A DNA stretch of 37,233 bases. Origin: a virus. A program made the translations under genes and the position numbers. Positions 26,549 to 34,374 of the stretch are shown in pieces; the stretch's first letter is position 1, and each line of letters begins with the position of its first letter. The stretch lies in IMG/VR virus record IMGVR_UViG_3300025840_000094, positions 1 to 37,233 of that record; one strand, 5' to 3'. A model generated the notes under the pieces. The model saw only the letters and a program-made list of their open reading frames with translations. It was not told the origin of the DNA and did not search any database.

Positions 26549-27328
26549 TTAGATTGCTTTTTGAGATCCAGTTAAAGAGGTGTATAATTCACCTTGAACT
26601 ATTGCTTCCGCTGGAGATAAATCAGCAGGTCTATAAACAACTCCAGTTAATCCGGATTGTCCAGCATTCATTGGTATTCTTGATGGTCTATTTGTAGGAT
26701 CTTTATTTTCATTCTCCATTCTAAAAAGAGACAGACTAGTTGTTTTGCCAGCAATGTACCTATCATATTCAAATGTAGCAGATACTTTTAAAACATCAGA
26801 TCCAGCATAAGAAACTGGTATAGATGTGAGAGATTGTGGGAACATACCTTTAAATGTATATTCAATTTCACGTCTATAATCTCTATCAAATTTTATAATT
26901 TTAGTTTCAGTGGATTTATAATCATCTGGATATTGCATCCGTATGTAATAATCACTTCTAATTTTATTAGTCTCATTATCAGATCCACTAGAAATAAAAT
27001 CCATCCAGTGTTCTAAAACTTTAATTGTATCATATCTACTATCAACATAAAACTCCATTACAATATTATTATACATTCTAGTGTGGGCAATTTTTTCGCG
27101 AATGCCAACATATGGAGTTACTTCAGAAGTTGCAAATGCAGACGTTGGTAGTATTGTAGATGTGCACAATAAACCAAAATCACTAGTGCAGTAAAATGGA
27201 GACACTCCACGGCGTGCCAAGTATGAAACTACTCTACTTGGTATTTGAAATCTAACTTCATAGTGAGAAGATTGTGCTAAATTTCCAAATAATCTTTTCG
27301 CTGTGCTTGGTTGTATTGGGAATGGCAC
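26549..27328 (-). CDS. 54: Baseplate tail tube initiator gp54-like
   Basis: The 259-residue product starts at a GTG (27328) with an AGG ribosome site; the first residues are MPFPIQPSTAKRLFGNLAQS. The region IVMEFYVDSRYDTIKVLEHWMDFIS, then YYIRMQYPDD, FKGMFPQSLTSIPVSYAGSDVLKVSATFEYDRYIAG, follows the tail-tube fold and the corresponding part of T4 gp54 (320 residues). gp54 in T4 sits on gp48 and begins tube polymerisation. It is the first gene of the long leftward hub operon, divergent from gp4. Length is somewhat short for gp54. Confidence 0.7.
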   Translation of the reverse strand: MPFPIQPSTAKRLFGNLAQSSHYEVRFQIPSRVVSYLARRGVSPFYCTSDFGLLCTSTILPTSAFATSEVTPYVGIREKIAHTRMYNNIVMEFYVDSRYDTIKVLEHWMDFISSGSDNETNKIRSDYYIRMQYPDDYKSTETKIIKFDRDYRREIEYTFKGMFPQSLTSIPVSYAGSDVLKVSATFEYDRYIAGKTTSLSLFRMENENKDPTNRPSRIPMNAGQSGLTGVVYRPADLSPAEAIVQGELYTSLTGSQKAI

Positions 27329-27329
27329 T

Positions 27330-27370
27330 CTAAATACCTATGACTACTCTTTTTTATTATAATTATTTAG
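27330..27370. promoter_or_regulatory. Divergent late-promoter pair (CTAAATA on both strands)
   Basis: The 42-base gap between divergent gp54 and gp4 has CTAAATA on the plus strand (27330-27336) and CTAAATA on the minus strand (27364-27370), facing each other across an AT-rich centre. Each motif is about 34 bases from the start codon it would serve. It resembles the late consensus (TATAAATA core TAAATA). Confidence 0.45.
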
Positions 27371-27808
27371 ATGGCATATAGAGGAAAATATCAACCATCG
27401 TATCCCCAAAAGTATAAAGGCGATCCCACAAATATTGTTTATAGATCTTTGTGGGAGCGCCGTTTTATGAAATATTGTGATACAAACGAAAACATTCTTG
27501 AGTGGGGAAGTGAAGAAATTGCTCTCCCATATCGTTCACCACTAGATAATAAAATCCATAGATATTTTCCAGATTTTTATATCAAAGTCCGCGAGAATGA
27601 TGGAAGAATACAAAAGTATATTATTGAAGTTAAACCAAAAAAACAAACGATTGAACCAAAGGTCCAAAAGAAAAAAACTAAAGGTTACATCTATGAAGTG
27701 ACTGAATGGGTGAGAAATCAAGCAAAATGGAAAGTTGCTCAAGAATTCTGTGAAGATCGTCAATGGAAATTTAAAATAATCACCGAAGACGAACTGGGTA
27801 TTAAGTAA
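27371..27808 (+). CDS. 4: Head completion nuclease-like protein gp4
   Basis: This 145-residue protein matches the T4 gp4/gp50 head completion family. It has TnsA-like PD-(D/E)XK features: YRSLWERRFMKYCD with E29, YFPDFYI with D68, and YIIEVKPKKQ with E86-V-K88. In T4 gp4 acts with gp2 in finishing DNA-filled heads before tail joining. It is the first gene of the rightward cluster. The ATG follows CTAAATA-type promoter sequence; no clear ribosome site is seen. The stop overlaps the next start (TAATG). Confidence 0.85.
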   Translation: MAYRGKYQPSYPQKYKGDPTNIVYRSLWERRFMKYCDTNENILEWGSEEIALPYRSPLDNKIHRYFPDFYIKVRENDGRIQKYIIEVKPKKQTIEPKVQKKKTKGYIYEVTEWVRNQAKWKVAQEFCEDRQWKFKIITEDELGIK

Positions 27809-28404
27809 TGGCACTCACAGGACATGAGAGAGGTAGTTTAGAAGAATATACTGTAGCAGAACTACAGGACATTGCTAGATCATATTATATTACATTTAAA
27901 ACTGAATCTGGAAATACAAGTACAAACTACAGCAGATTAAATAAGGCACAACTTATTCATGAAATTAAATATGATGCCGATTATCAGAAATCAAATCCTG
28001 ATAGAAGATTTGATGATGCAATATTTGAGGATGAAAATAGAATTTTATCAATAAGAAGAGATTTAATTGGTATTGAAAATCCATCTGAATTGATGAGAGC
28101 AATTATGAAGGCTCTTAGCGATACTGAAGTTGATTTCCCCAGTGTTGGAAATTATTATACATACATATACAGCGCAAAGACTCCTGGTTTAATATATGAT
28201 CGCCACCCATTGATAATGGCATCTGAACCAGTTGGAAATGGATTTATGGGATTTAATTATCATTGGCAACTTAGGGGTGGTCAAAGTCCATTTAGGCAAT
28301 ATACCACACCAGAAGTTAGAAGTGGATATTTTGAAATGACAGTATCAGAATTTAACACATTGCGAGGTGTAAATTATGCTCTATTTGTTCAAAATAGTCC
28401 ATAA
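27808..28404 (+). CDS. Conserved T4-like cyanophage protein of unknown function, 198 residues
   Basis: The N-terminal 60 residues (YTVAELQDIARSYYI, then NYSRLNKAQLIHEI) look like a SAP/HeH-type helical module that often binds DNA. The C-terminal 90 residues are aromatic-rich (VGNYYTYIYSAKTPGLIYDRHPLI, MGFNYHWQL). I recognise no T4 counterpart; gp53 and gp48 are clearly the next two genes. Placement between gp4 and gp48 suggests a head-completion or baseplate role, unproven. It begins one base into the gp4 stop codon. Confidence 0.75.
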   Translation: MALTGHERGSLEEYTVAELQDIARSYYITFKTESGNTSTNYSRLNKAQLIHEIKYDADYQKSNPDRRFDDAIFEDENRILSIRRDLIGIENPSELMRAIMKALSDTEVDFPSVGNYYTYIYSAKTPGLIYDRHPLIMASEPVGNGFMGFNYHWQLRGGQSPFRQYTTPEVRSGYFEMTVSEFNTLRGVNYALFVQNSP

Positions 28405-28407
28405 ATA
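28400..28407 (+). promoter_or_regulatory. Late-promoter-like CATAAATA before gp48
   Basis: CATAAATA differs from the T4 late consensus only at the first base. It overlaps the TAA stop of the preceding gene and lies 13 bases before the gp48 ATG, which would leave a very short leader. Confidence 0.35.
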
Positions 28408-28420
28408 ATTAAAAAAATAA

Positions 28421-29305
28421 ATGGCATTAGAGTTATACAGGTATCCAGAAAAACCTATAAGTAGACTTGATGACTATCTTATGATAAACATTCAGGAGTA
28501 TAAAGCTCCTGGTCTAAAATTTGCTGGAGAAAATATTCTATCTCTTACATCTGGAGATGACTCATCTGCTGGAGGACTATTGTTATCTCAAAGTGCTATA
28601 ATTTTACCTCTACCCAAAGCAATTAGTGATGGTCACGGTGCTAGTTGGGGGGATGATACTGTAAATTCTCTTATGGCAGCTGGATATGCAACTGCAAATG
28701 AACTTATTAGTGGTGGTATGGGTGCAGCATATGATAATGCAAAGAATGTTTTTAACTCATTAACAGGCGAAATAAAGGATGGATCTGGACAACAAGCAGC
28801 ATCTGCAGCAGCTTCAGGATTAGCAGTAAATGCTCTTGCAGGAAAAGAGGGAAATATAAACGATTTAGTATCAAGAGCAACAGGACAAGTTGTAAATCCA
28901 AACGTTGAGTTACTGTTCAATGGTGTTTTATTAAGATCTGGATTCAACTTCACATTTGATCTTATGCCCAGAAATGCTACTGAAAGTACAAGTATAAAAA
29001 ACATCATAAGAACCTTGAAGAAAAGTATGCTTCCAGGTAAATCTGTATCAGAATTTTTTGTTACTGCACCAAAAGTATTTAAATTAAGATATATGCGTGG
29101 AAGTAAAGATCATCCATTCCTAAACAAATTTAAATTATGTGCTCTGACAAATATGAGTGTTGACTATACTGGTTCTGGTCAATATTCATCATATCATGAC
29201 GGTACACCAATACATATGACTATGAACTTGCAGTTCCAAGAACTGTCTCCAATATATTCCACTGATTATGATAGTCCAGAAGTAACAGGAGGAGTTGGAT
29301 ACTAA
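28421..29305 (+). CDS. 48: Baseplate tail tube cap gp48
   Basis: The C-terminal half of this 294-residue protein matches T4 gp48 closely: VNPNVELLFNGV, FTFDLMPRNATES, IIRTLKKSML, KVFKLRYMRGSKDHPFLNKFKLCALTNMSVDYTGSG (split here for reading), DGTPIHMTMNLQFQEL and SPIYSTDYD. gp48 has the tail tube fold and seals the hub dome before gp54 and gp19 polymerise. An Ala/Gly-rich insert lies at about residues 80-150. T4 gp48 is 364 residues. The stop overlaps the gp53 ATG by one base (TAATG). Confidence 0.88.
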   Translation: MALELYRYPEKPISRLDDYLMINIQEYKAPGLKFAGENILSLTSGDDSSAGGLLLSQSAIILPLPKAISDGHGASWGDDTVNSLMAAGYATANELISGGMGAAYDNAKNVFNSLTGEIKDGSGQQAASAAASGLAVNALAGKEGNINDLVSRATGQVVNPNVELLFNGVLLRSGFNFTFDLMPRNATESTSIKNIIRTLKKSMLPGKSVSEFFVTAPKVFKLRYMRGSKDHPFLNKFKLCALTNMSVDYTGSGQYSSYHDGTPIHMTMNLQFQELSPIYSTDYDSPEVTGGVGY

Positions 29306-29952
29306 TGTCTTATTTTAGAGAACTTCCAAATTTAGAATATCAATCATTTTTAGCAGATAAGCAATCATCTCAAGATTATATTCTTGTAAAAAACTTTTTT
29401 AGAAGAGCTAAAATTAGAGATGATCTTCAAAATGTGTTTACATTATTTGATAAGTATGAAATTGTTGACGGTGCAAGACCAGAAACAATAGCAGAAGAAG
29501 TATATGGAAGTGTTAACTATGATTGGGTTGTTATCATAACCTCAGGAATAACAAATATAAGAGATCAATGGCCATTATCAAATAGAGAATTGTATGAGTA
29601 CTGCGAAAATCTTTATGGAAATAATTTAAATGCAATTCATCATTATGAAACTACTGAAGTAAAAGATGCTAATGGAAGGTTAATTCTTAATTCTGGTTTA
29701 GAAGTAAACTCAAATTTTACAATTCCAAATCCAGATAAAAGAGACCAAACTATAAATCCAGTAATTGGAATTAGTAACTATGAGTATGAAACAATTAGAA
29801 ATAACAATAAGTCTTTAATTTATATTCTAAAACCAGCATACTTACAACAGATACTAAAAGATATGAGAAAAGAGTTATTTTATAGTGAATCTTCTCAATA
29901 CATCGATCAAAAAACAATTAGAACTGAAAATACTTACAACACATCACCATAA
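29305..29952 (+). CDS. 53: Baseplate wedge protein gp53
   Basis: The 215-residue product shows the gp53 pattern: an N-terminal YFRELPN, KNFFRRAKIRDDL, then ETIAEEVYGSVNYDWVVIITSGI (the family's YxxYGxxxlyWvLlm element) and YEYCENLYGN, followed by a C-terminal helix. In T4 gp53 (196 residues) joins wedges around the hub. It is the last gene of the rightward cluster; its 3' end overlaps the convergent Mom-like gene by 9 bases, with no terminator visible. Confidence 0.85.
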   Translation: MSYFRELPNLEYQSFLADKQSSQDYILVKNFFRRAKIRDDLQNVFTLFDKYEIVDGARPETIAEEVYGSVNYDWVVIITSGITNIRDQWPLSNRELYEYCENLYGNNLNAIHHYETTEVKDANGRLILNSGLEVNSNFTIPNPDKRDQTINPVIGISNYEYETIRNNNKSLIYILKPAYLQQILKDMRKELFYSESSQYIDQKTIRTENTYNTSP

Positions 29953-30531
29953 GAGATTTAGAGATTTATCAAACACCATCACATACCTATGTTTACGGGA
30001 ACGATCTTTCCATTCTCCATCGCACCCTTTAACAGAACCTCGGGAATGCTTGGTGCCATCTGAAAAGTAGAAATCTTTCTTTGGTTCTGATAGACCACAA
30101 TACCTAAAGTTGCAAGCCCGATAGATTGTGCCACTATGATACTCGCTATCAGCGTATGAGATGATTGCTTTGACTTCTGTATCTTTTCTAAGTCTCTTAA
30201 TCGCCTTTGAAACGAACCAAGAAGTGATATTATACTCTCCCTGCTGAGTATCGGGGTGGATGCAGAGTCTTGAGAGTTCGAAGAGTCCTTGTTGCTCATT
30301 ACGTTCTAGTCCAAATGCGCCTTTTGCAATTTCTGGAACAGGGAGTCCAGTAAAGATACAGACTCCCTGAATGCCTCCAATATTTAGAGGTGAAAAATCA
30401 TTTTTCTTGTATAAACCGTAATTATAACCAGATTTGAAACCTTTTGAAATATCCTTAAGATAATGAAACCGCAGAAGTAACTCTGCGGCTTCAGATTTGC
30501 TTACACGGTCTATTGTGTAATCAGACTTCAC
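29944..30531 (-). CDS. Mom-like GNAT-fold DNA modification protein (putative)
   Basis: The pattern of this 195-residue protein is that of phage Mom-family proteins: an early LLRFHYLKD, a YGLY strand, GVCIF, the ELSRLCIHP strand and the signature SYADSEYHSGTIYRACNFRYCG, followed by basic RKHRYVMVF. Mu Mom is a GNAT-like enzyme that modifies adenine N6 to protect phage DNA from restriction. Start is GTG (30531), overlapping the gp32 stop (GTGA), so translation is coupled to gp32. Substrate and activity in this phage are inference; a generic acetyltransferase is the alternative. Confidence 0.65.
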   Translation of the reverse strand: MKSDYTIDRVSKSEAAELLLRFHYLKDISKGFKSGYNYGLYKKNDFSPLNIGGIQGVCIFTGLPVPEIAKGAFGLERNEQQGLFELSRLCIHPDTQQGEYNITSWFVSKAIKRLRKDTEVKAIISYADSEYHSGTIYRACNFRYCGLSEPKKDFYFSDGTKHSRGSVKGCDGEWKDRSRKHRYVMVFDKSLNLLW

Positions 30532-31451
30532 TCTTCGGCAAGGCGGGCGAAATATGACATTGCATCATCCTCATCTTCATTAGAGGAGGCAACGGTGCGA
30601 GTGGGTTTCAGAGAAGACAGTTCATCACGGAGATCTTCGGTGAGTTCACGGGTAGAACCACGGGTGTGCTCTTCCTCTTCTCCTTCATCTGGATCTTGGA
30701 GACGAGGAGTACCTTTGAGACCCAGGGTGTAATCAAGACGCTTCTTCAGTTCATCATAACCCTTAAACTCTGAAGGAGAAAGAAACTCTTCTAGAGAATA
30801 CTGCTTCTTCCAGATTGCTTCCATGGCATCATCGTCATCCAAAAGAGCAGAAGGACGTGCGAACTCAGAAGAGTCGTAGTTACGATAACCAGCGACGTTC
30901 TTTGCTTTCAGTTTGAAGTTAGCACCACCCCAGAAGTCAAAGGGATCGATTGCTTCCTCATCTTCAAACTCGGGTTGCATGGCAGCAGTGAGTTTGTCGA
31001 AGATCTTCTTGCCAAACTTATACAGGAAGACTTTACCTTCATTGGCAGGATTTGCAGGATCCTTGACCACATAGATGTTAGCAACATAAGTCAGTTTACG
31101 CTTCTGCTTACGTGCTTGCTCTTTACCAGCATCGGTGCCGTTGTTCCATAGACTGGAATTGTGCTCGCAAATTGGGCACTTCTGATTAAGACTAGTGAGG
31201 CAGTTGTCAATCAACCAACCACCTGGGCCTTGGAACGCATGGGAATAGATCTTAGCAAAAGGAAGGTCTTCTCCTTCTGGTGCAGGAAGAAAGCGAATTA
31301 CGGCATAACCGTTTCCACCTTTGTCACACTCTAGTTTCCATTGACGTTCATCAACAGAACCACTAGAATTATTCATTTTTTCAACTTCTTTCACCAGTTT
31401 TTCGGTGAGAGAACCTAGTTTGGATTGCTTTTTAAGGTCTGCGAAAGACAT
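30528..31451 (-). CDS. 32: Single-stranded DNA-binding protein gp32
   Basis: This 307-residue protein starts with the basic LAST-like N-terminus (MSFADLKKQSKLGSLTEKL) used for cooperativity. The core has VIRFLPAPEGEDLPFAKIYSHAF and a zinc site H71-x12-C84-x7-C92-x2-C95 (T4: H64, C77, C87, C90), then LTYVANIYVVKDP and FDFWGGANFKLK. The C-terminus is acidic (DPDEGEEEE, NEDEDD), the docking tail for replication and recombination proteins. It is led by its own sigma70-type promoter, a repeat-bearing leader and a GAGGT ribosome site 8 bases before the ATG. Confidence 0.97.
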   Translation of the reverse strand: MSFADLKKQSKLGSLTEKLVKEVEKMNNSSGSVDERQWKLECDKGGNGYAVIRFLPAPEGEDLPFAKIYSHAFQGPGGWLIDNCLTSLNQKCPICEHNSSLWNNGTDAGKEQARKQKRKLTYVANIYVVKDPANPANEGKVFLYKFGKKIFDKLTAAMQPEFEDEEAIDPFDFWGGANFKLKAKNVAGYRNYDSSEFARPSALLDDDDAMEAIWKKQYSLEEFLSPSEFKGYDELKKRLDYTLGLKGTPRLQDPDEGEEEEHTRGSTRELTEDLRDELSSLKPTRTVASSNEDEDDAMSYFARLAEE

Positions 31452-31496
31452 TTGGATTACCTCGGATTAATTTGGATTCGGGGGATTTACTCGGAT
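31452..31496 (-). promoter_or_regulatory. gp32 mRNA leader with five phased ATCC repeats
   Basis: Reading the minus strand, ATCC occurs at 31493-31496, 31483-31486, 31474-31477, 31464-31467 and 31454-31457, spaced 10, 9, 10 and 10 bases; the last four are AATCC. The ribosome site lies between the final two. T4 gp32 represses its own mRNA by cooperative binding to an unstructured leader, so an operator of this kind is plausible here. Confidence 0.6.
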
Positions 31497-31525
31497 AGTA
31501 TAGCAAAGATGCCCTCAATCGTCAA
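31497..31525 (-). promoter_or_regulatory. Sigma70-type promoter of gp32
   Basis: Minus strand TTGACG (31520-31525), 17 bases, TATACT (31497-31502). The -35 lies in the last codons of the DUF1825-like gene. Predicted start near 31490 gives a leader of about 39 nt. Confidence 0.65.
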
Positions 31526-31847
31526 GATATTGCTTGAGGGATTCGATTGTTTCTCTCATACTGTCGAATAAAATTGACATATCAGTGTCTGGTGGGAAAC
31601 CCATCAGTACCACTGATTTGCGTAGGTTCTCTTTCATCTCAACCGCTTGTGGGTCATCTGAAAGAGACAATCTAGTATACATGATCATTTGCTTTTCTAG
31701 CAAGGTCTGCAACTTTTCGACGTGTTCTCTTTTGGTCTCAGCATCCATTCCACCAAAGGTCAGGATACTGCCATAGATTTCTTCCTGAAGATTATTGATT
31801 TCAGTCAGTTCGTCTTGGATAATATCAGATTTGAAAAAGTCACTCAT
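31515..31847 (-). CDS. DUF1825-like cyanobacterial-type protein
   Basis: This 110-residue acidic helical protein has FFKSDIIQDELTEINNLQEEIY, HVEKLQTLLEKQMIMYTRLSLSDDPQA and MKENLRKSVVLMGFPP segments. I recognise these as the DUF1825 family, known mainly from cyanobacteria and their phages; its function is not established to my knowledge. It overlaps gp59 by 8 bases and precedes gp32, so it belongs to the replication operon. It might have been annotated as gp33 by position, but the gene upstream of gp59 fits gp33 better. Confidence 0.75.
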   Translation of the reverse strand: MSDFFKSDIIQDELTEINNLQEEIYGSILTFGGMDAETKREHVEKLQTLLEKQMIMYTRLSLSDDPQAVEMKENLRKSVVLMGFPPDTDMSILFDSMRETIESLKQYLDD

Positions 31848-32436
31848 TGATTATAGACCGCAAAATCTTACGATAATTGAACACATCAATATTTATGAAC
31901 GGGGAATACTTTTTTAATTTTAAACTTACGGATTCCCACACTGGGTCCAAAAGTTTCTTATCGAAAGTATTCCCGAACAGGAATATTTTATCATATATCA
32001 CCAGGGTTTCTAGGGAAATTTTCCCGCCCAGGAACATTTTTAGAACGGGTGGATGACCTTTCGAACAGTCGAAAACACTCTCTAATTCGTTCTCCAAGAA
32101 CAATTCGTTGCTTTGTTCTTTGAACAAGTAAGTCAAACTCTGCTGTCGTTTCATCCAGTCTGAGTAGTTTCTTTCGCCAGAATTGATAATTTCTCCAATC
32201 CATAAGTTTTGCGGGTTATCGGTGGCAGTGAAATTGGATACTAAAAAATCTACGACTTCTTTATCAGAATACTTACGACTTGTCTTCTCGAACCAGTATT
32301 TGTCCTTTCTTTTATTGAAAGAAGTCATACTGGCACGGGTCTTCGCACCATATTTGAAGAAATCGTATTTTGGATTTGTGAAATGATTTTTTAGTGACAA
32401 ATAATGTTGATAAGTTTCAAAGGGTGTCACGATCAT
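31840..32436 (-). CDS. 59: Loader of gp41 DNA helicase, gp59
   Basis: The 198-residue product starting MIVTPFETYQHYLSLKNHFT matches the T4 gp59 N-terminus (YYxxLxIKNHF). Further family elements are FFKYGAKTRASMTSFNKRKDKYWFEKTSRKY and FLVSNFTATDNPQNLWIGEI. gp59 (217 residues in T4) binds forks and loads helicase onto gp32-coated DNA. The start at 32436 is chosen over an upstream in-frame ATG at 32493 because it overlaps the gp33 stop as ATGA and fits the family start. Neighbours gp33 and gp32 fit T4 biology. Confidence 0.9.
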   Translation of the reverse strand: MIVTPFETYQHYLSLKNHFTNPKYDFFKYGAKTRASMTSFNKRKDKYWFEKTSRKYSDKEVVDFLVSNFTATDNPQNLWIGEIINSGERNYSDWMKRQQSLTYLFKEQSNELFLENELESVFDCSKGHPPVLKMFLGGKISLETLVIYDKIFLFGNTFDKKLLDPVWESVSLKLKKYSPFINIDVFNYRKILRSIINE

Positions 32437-32693
32437 AAAGGCAATTTCGCTCTCGAAGTTCTCTTCATAAAGTTGAGACGAGTTGCATCCCACTTTAGTC
32501 GTTCCTTCAGGGGTTTAGAAATAAGTTTTGCAACAGTTTCTACTTCAATGTTGTTTACCTCACAATATTGACAAATAGCGTCAATATAATTTAAATTTTC
32601 TTCGGCAACAAGTTTCTCAATTTCTAATGCAAACTTAGAGGGAGTTAAAAACTTATTTTCTATTGCTTTTTCTAGTTCGTTATTTACTTTCAT
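32433..32693 (-). CDS. 33: Late transcription coactivator gp33
   Basis: The 86-residue product (starting MKVNNELEKA) has FALEIEKLVAEENLNYIDAICQYCEVNNIEVETVAKLI, which follows my recollection of T4 gp33 (FIIEKMVEEFGMSYLEAT, then FLEENSIPETQFAKFI). It ends in a short LPL tail like the C-terminal sliding-clamp-binding motif of gp33. In T4 gp33 binds the RNA polymerase flap and the gp45 clamp to activate late promoters. The start at 32693 overlaps the exonuclease stop by 14 bases; a longer in-frame start at 32783 would overlap far more and adds a Ser/Asn-rich extension unlike the family. Confidence 0.75.
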   Translation of the reverse strand: MKVNNELEKAIENKFLTPSKFALEIEKLVAEENLNYIDAICQYCEVNNIEVETVAKLISKPLKERLKWDATRLNFMKRTSRAKLPL

Positions 32694-33360
32694 AGTATTC
32701 CAGTTTATCTGCAACAAATTTTCTAATGTATTTGCTGAGCAGTTTGATGTACTTTGATTTGTCATATTCTTCATAGACGACACATTCTCCGTTTTCGCAA
32801 GCCATAATAATTACAAATTTTTTAACTGAGATATCAGTCATTTCATAGAGCATACATGCATATGCAGCACACTGCACAAAATAATGTTCGATCCAATCCT
32901 TTGGTTTTGGTTTTTTAGAAGTCTTAAAATCGATTATTGCTAGTTCGCCATCGTATTCGGCAATACAATCAACTGTTCCTGCAATTCCCAATACCCTACT
33001 ATATAGGGATCTTTCTAAAGCATGAATATTATTTATAAGATTCAATTTATCCTTAGAAATTTTAAATAGAAAATCTGAGATAGGTTGAACTTTTGGTAAA
33101 CTTTCATTTTTTAGATGATGTTCTACTAGTGTATGCATGTCCGTACCACGACTTGTTGCCGCCTTTGTGATACGGTCTGCTTCTTCATCACCAACTTTCT
33201 TCCTCCATTTGACAAAGATCTCCTTATTAAAATGACTGGTTACCGAAGTGATGGAAACCAGTCGGAGAAGTTCTTCTTCTGTTGGAATTTTATAATATCT
33301 TACACCATCAATAGTCTCCCTTTGAAGATCTGGGAGGTCAATATCAACATGATTAAACAT
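32680..33360 (-). CDS. PD-(D/E)XK exonuclease (MGME1/RecB-like)
   Basis: The 226-residue nuclease shows E116 in HALERSLYS, GTVDCIAEYDG with D131, AIIDFKTSKK with D144-x-K146, and HYFVQCAAYA with Q163: the full PD-(D/E)XK set as in RecB and mitochondrial MGME1 nucleases. A helix with RGTDMHTLVEHHL (about 71-83) is also family-typical. It probably processes single-stranded ends in replication or recombination. It lies between phoH and gp33 with overlapping stop/start codons, an order I recall as common in cyanomyoviruses. Confidence 0.88.
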   Translation of the reverse strand: MFNHVDIDLPDLQRETIDGVRYYKIPTEEELLRLVSITSVTSHFNKEIFVKWRKKVGDEEADRITKAATSRGTDMHTLVEHHLKNESLPKVQPISDFLFKISKDKLNLINNIHALERSLYSRVLGIAGTVDCIAEYDGELAIIDFKTSKKPKPKDWIEHYFVQCAAYACMLYEMTDISVKKFVIIMACENGECVVYEEYDKSKYIKLLSKYIRKFVADKLEYYESK

Positions 33361-34118
33361 TACATACCTGCTTCCATTTTTGCAACGATGTATTCTTTGA
33401 CAAGTCCAGAACGGACAATATCTTCTACACCAAATTCAATAACATCAAAGGATGGCATTGACCTTAGAATTCTCATAAAATCCACAATACCATTTCTTTC
33501 ATTGGTTTTAGTAAGATCTGATTGAGTAGCATCACCACAGAAACAAATTCTACTGTTCTCACCAACTCTTGTAATTATACTATCAAGTTCATGAAAATTC
33601 AAGTTTTGAAATTCATCTACAATAATAACTGCATTGTCTAGCGTAGTTCCACGAAGGAAGGAAGTAGACCAGAATTTAATCGTCTCCTGTGCTTTAAGAT
33701 TGCCATACAACATCTCAAAGTCCGCATCAGAGGGCATTTGAAACATGTACTTTACCATGTTCTTATATGGAATCTGGTAAAGTGCTGATTTGTCATCATG
33801 ATCTCCAGGAAGAAATCCAATTTCTCTGGTAGAAACTAATGAACGAACGAGATAAACTTTTTCATATGGACTTCTTTCATCCAATACATCGCATAAAGCA
33901 TTATATAAAGTAATGAAAGTCTTACCTGTTCCTGCACATCCATATGCAACTAAATGTTTATCACTACCATATGAATCAAATAATCTTTTTTGATTATCAG
34001 TAAGTGGTTCAATATCAATTAAATAATCTGTGCTTACAGGTTTTTTCCTCTTCATTTGTTTAGTCGTCAATCCAACTCCAATGGGTTGGAGATCATTGTT
34101 CCTTCTCTTTCTTGCCAT
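33360..34118 (-). CDS. phoH: PhoH-like P-loop ATPase
   Basis: The 252-residue protein contains Walker A GCAGTGKT (residues 60-67), VRSLVSTREIGFLPGD, Walker B AVIIVDEFQN (about 163-172) and ICFCGDATQSDL, the standard PhoH set. PhoH proteins are RecA-like ATPases, widespread in marine phages; in E. coli phoH belongs to the phosphate regulon, but their phage role is unsettled. A basic N-terminus (MARKRRNN, KQMKRKK) may bind nucleic acid. It lies within the thyX-gp33 operon, and its stop overlaps the exonuclease start. Confidence 0.95.
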   Translation of the reverse strand: MARKRRNNDLQPIGVGLTTKQMKRKKPVSTDYLIDIEPLTDNQKRLFDSYGSDKHLVAYGCAGTGKTFITLYNALCDVLDERSPYEKVYLVRSLVSTREIGFLPGDHDDKSALYQIPYKNMVKYMFQMPSDADFEMLYGNLKAQETIKFWSTSFLRGTTLDNAVIIVDEFQNLNFHELDSIITRVGENSRICFCGDATQSDLTKTNERNGIVDFMRILRSMPSFDVIEFGVEDIVRSGLVKEYIVAKMEAGM

Positions 34119-34125
34119 AAGTTGC

Positions 34126-34374
34126 TTAGATTTTTTTTACTTGTGATCCGGGCATTTTAGATGCCTTTGCCAGAACATCGTTCCATCCAGGATTTTTTGC
34201 AACCAGTTTGTCTCTCCACTCACCAACGTCTGTTGCCATCGGTGCAGTAGAAGGATCAGACCAATCTCGTGTCCAGTCTGGATTATCACTTAACCACTGG
34301 TCCCAGTCGTGAATACTCATCACAACTTCTTTTTGCTCACCAGTGTTTTTATTCACTACGGGGTATGTTGCCAA
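34126..34374 (-). CDS. Hypothetical protein, 82 residues (FmdB-like start without Cys)
   Basis: The start is a TTG (34374) preceded by a strong GAGGTG ribosome site 5 bases away. The protein begins MATYPVVNKNTGEQKEVVMSI and has a Trp-rich middle (DWDQWLSDNPDWTRDW). The first 20 residues resemble the start of small phage proteins related to FmdB-type zinc ribbons, but no Cys is present, so it cannot bind zinc that way. It is located between thyX and phoH. The function is unknown. Confidence 0.7.
   Translation of the reverse strand: MATYPVVNKNTGEQKEVVMSIHDWDQWLSDNPDWTRDWSDPSTAPMATDVGEWRDKLVAKNPGWNDVLAKASKMPGSQVKKI

Noticed and set aside
29979-30299. 106-codon minus-strand frame with a hydrophobic segment, overlapping the Mom-like gene
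   Set aside because: It lies entirely inside the Mom-like gene in another frame; the Mom-like frame has clear family motifs and start/stop coupling to gp32.
32012-32026. GGGAAAT-TTTCCC near-palindrome
   Set aside because: It is within gp59 coding sequence, has a one-base loop and no regulatory context.
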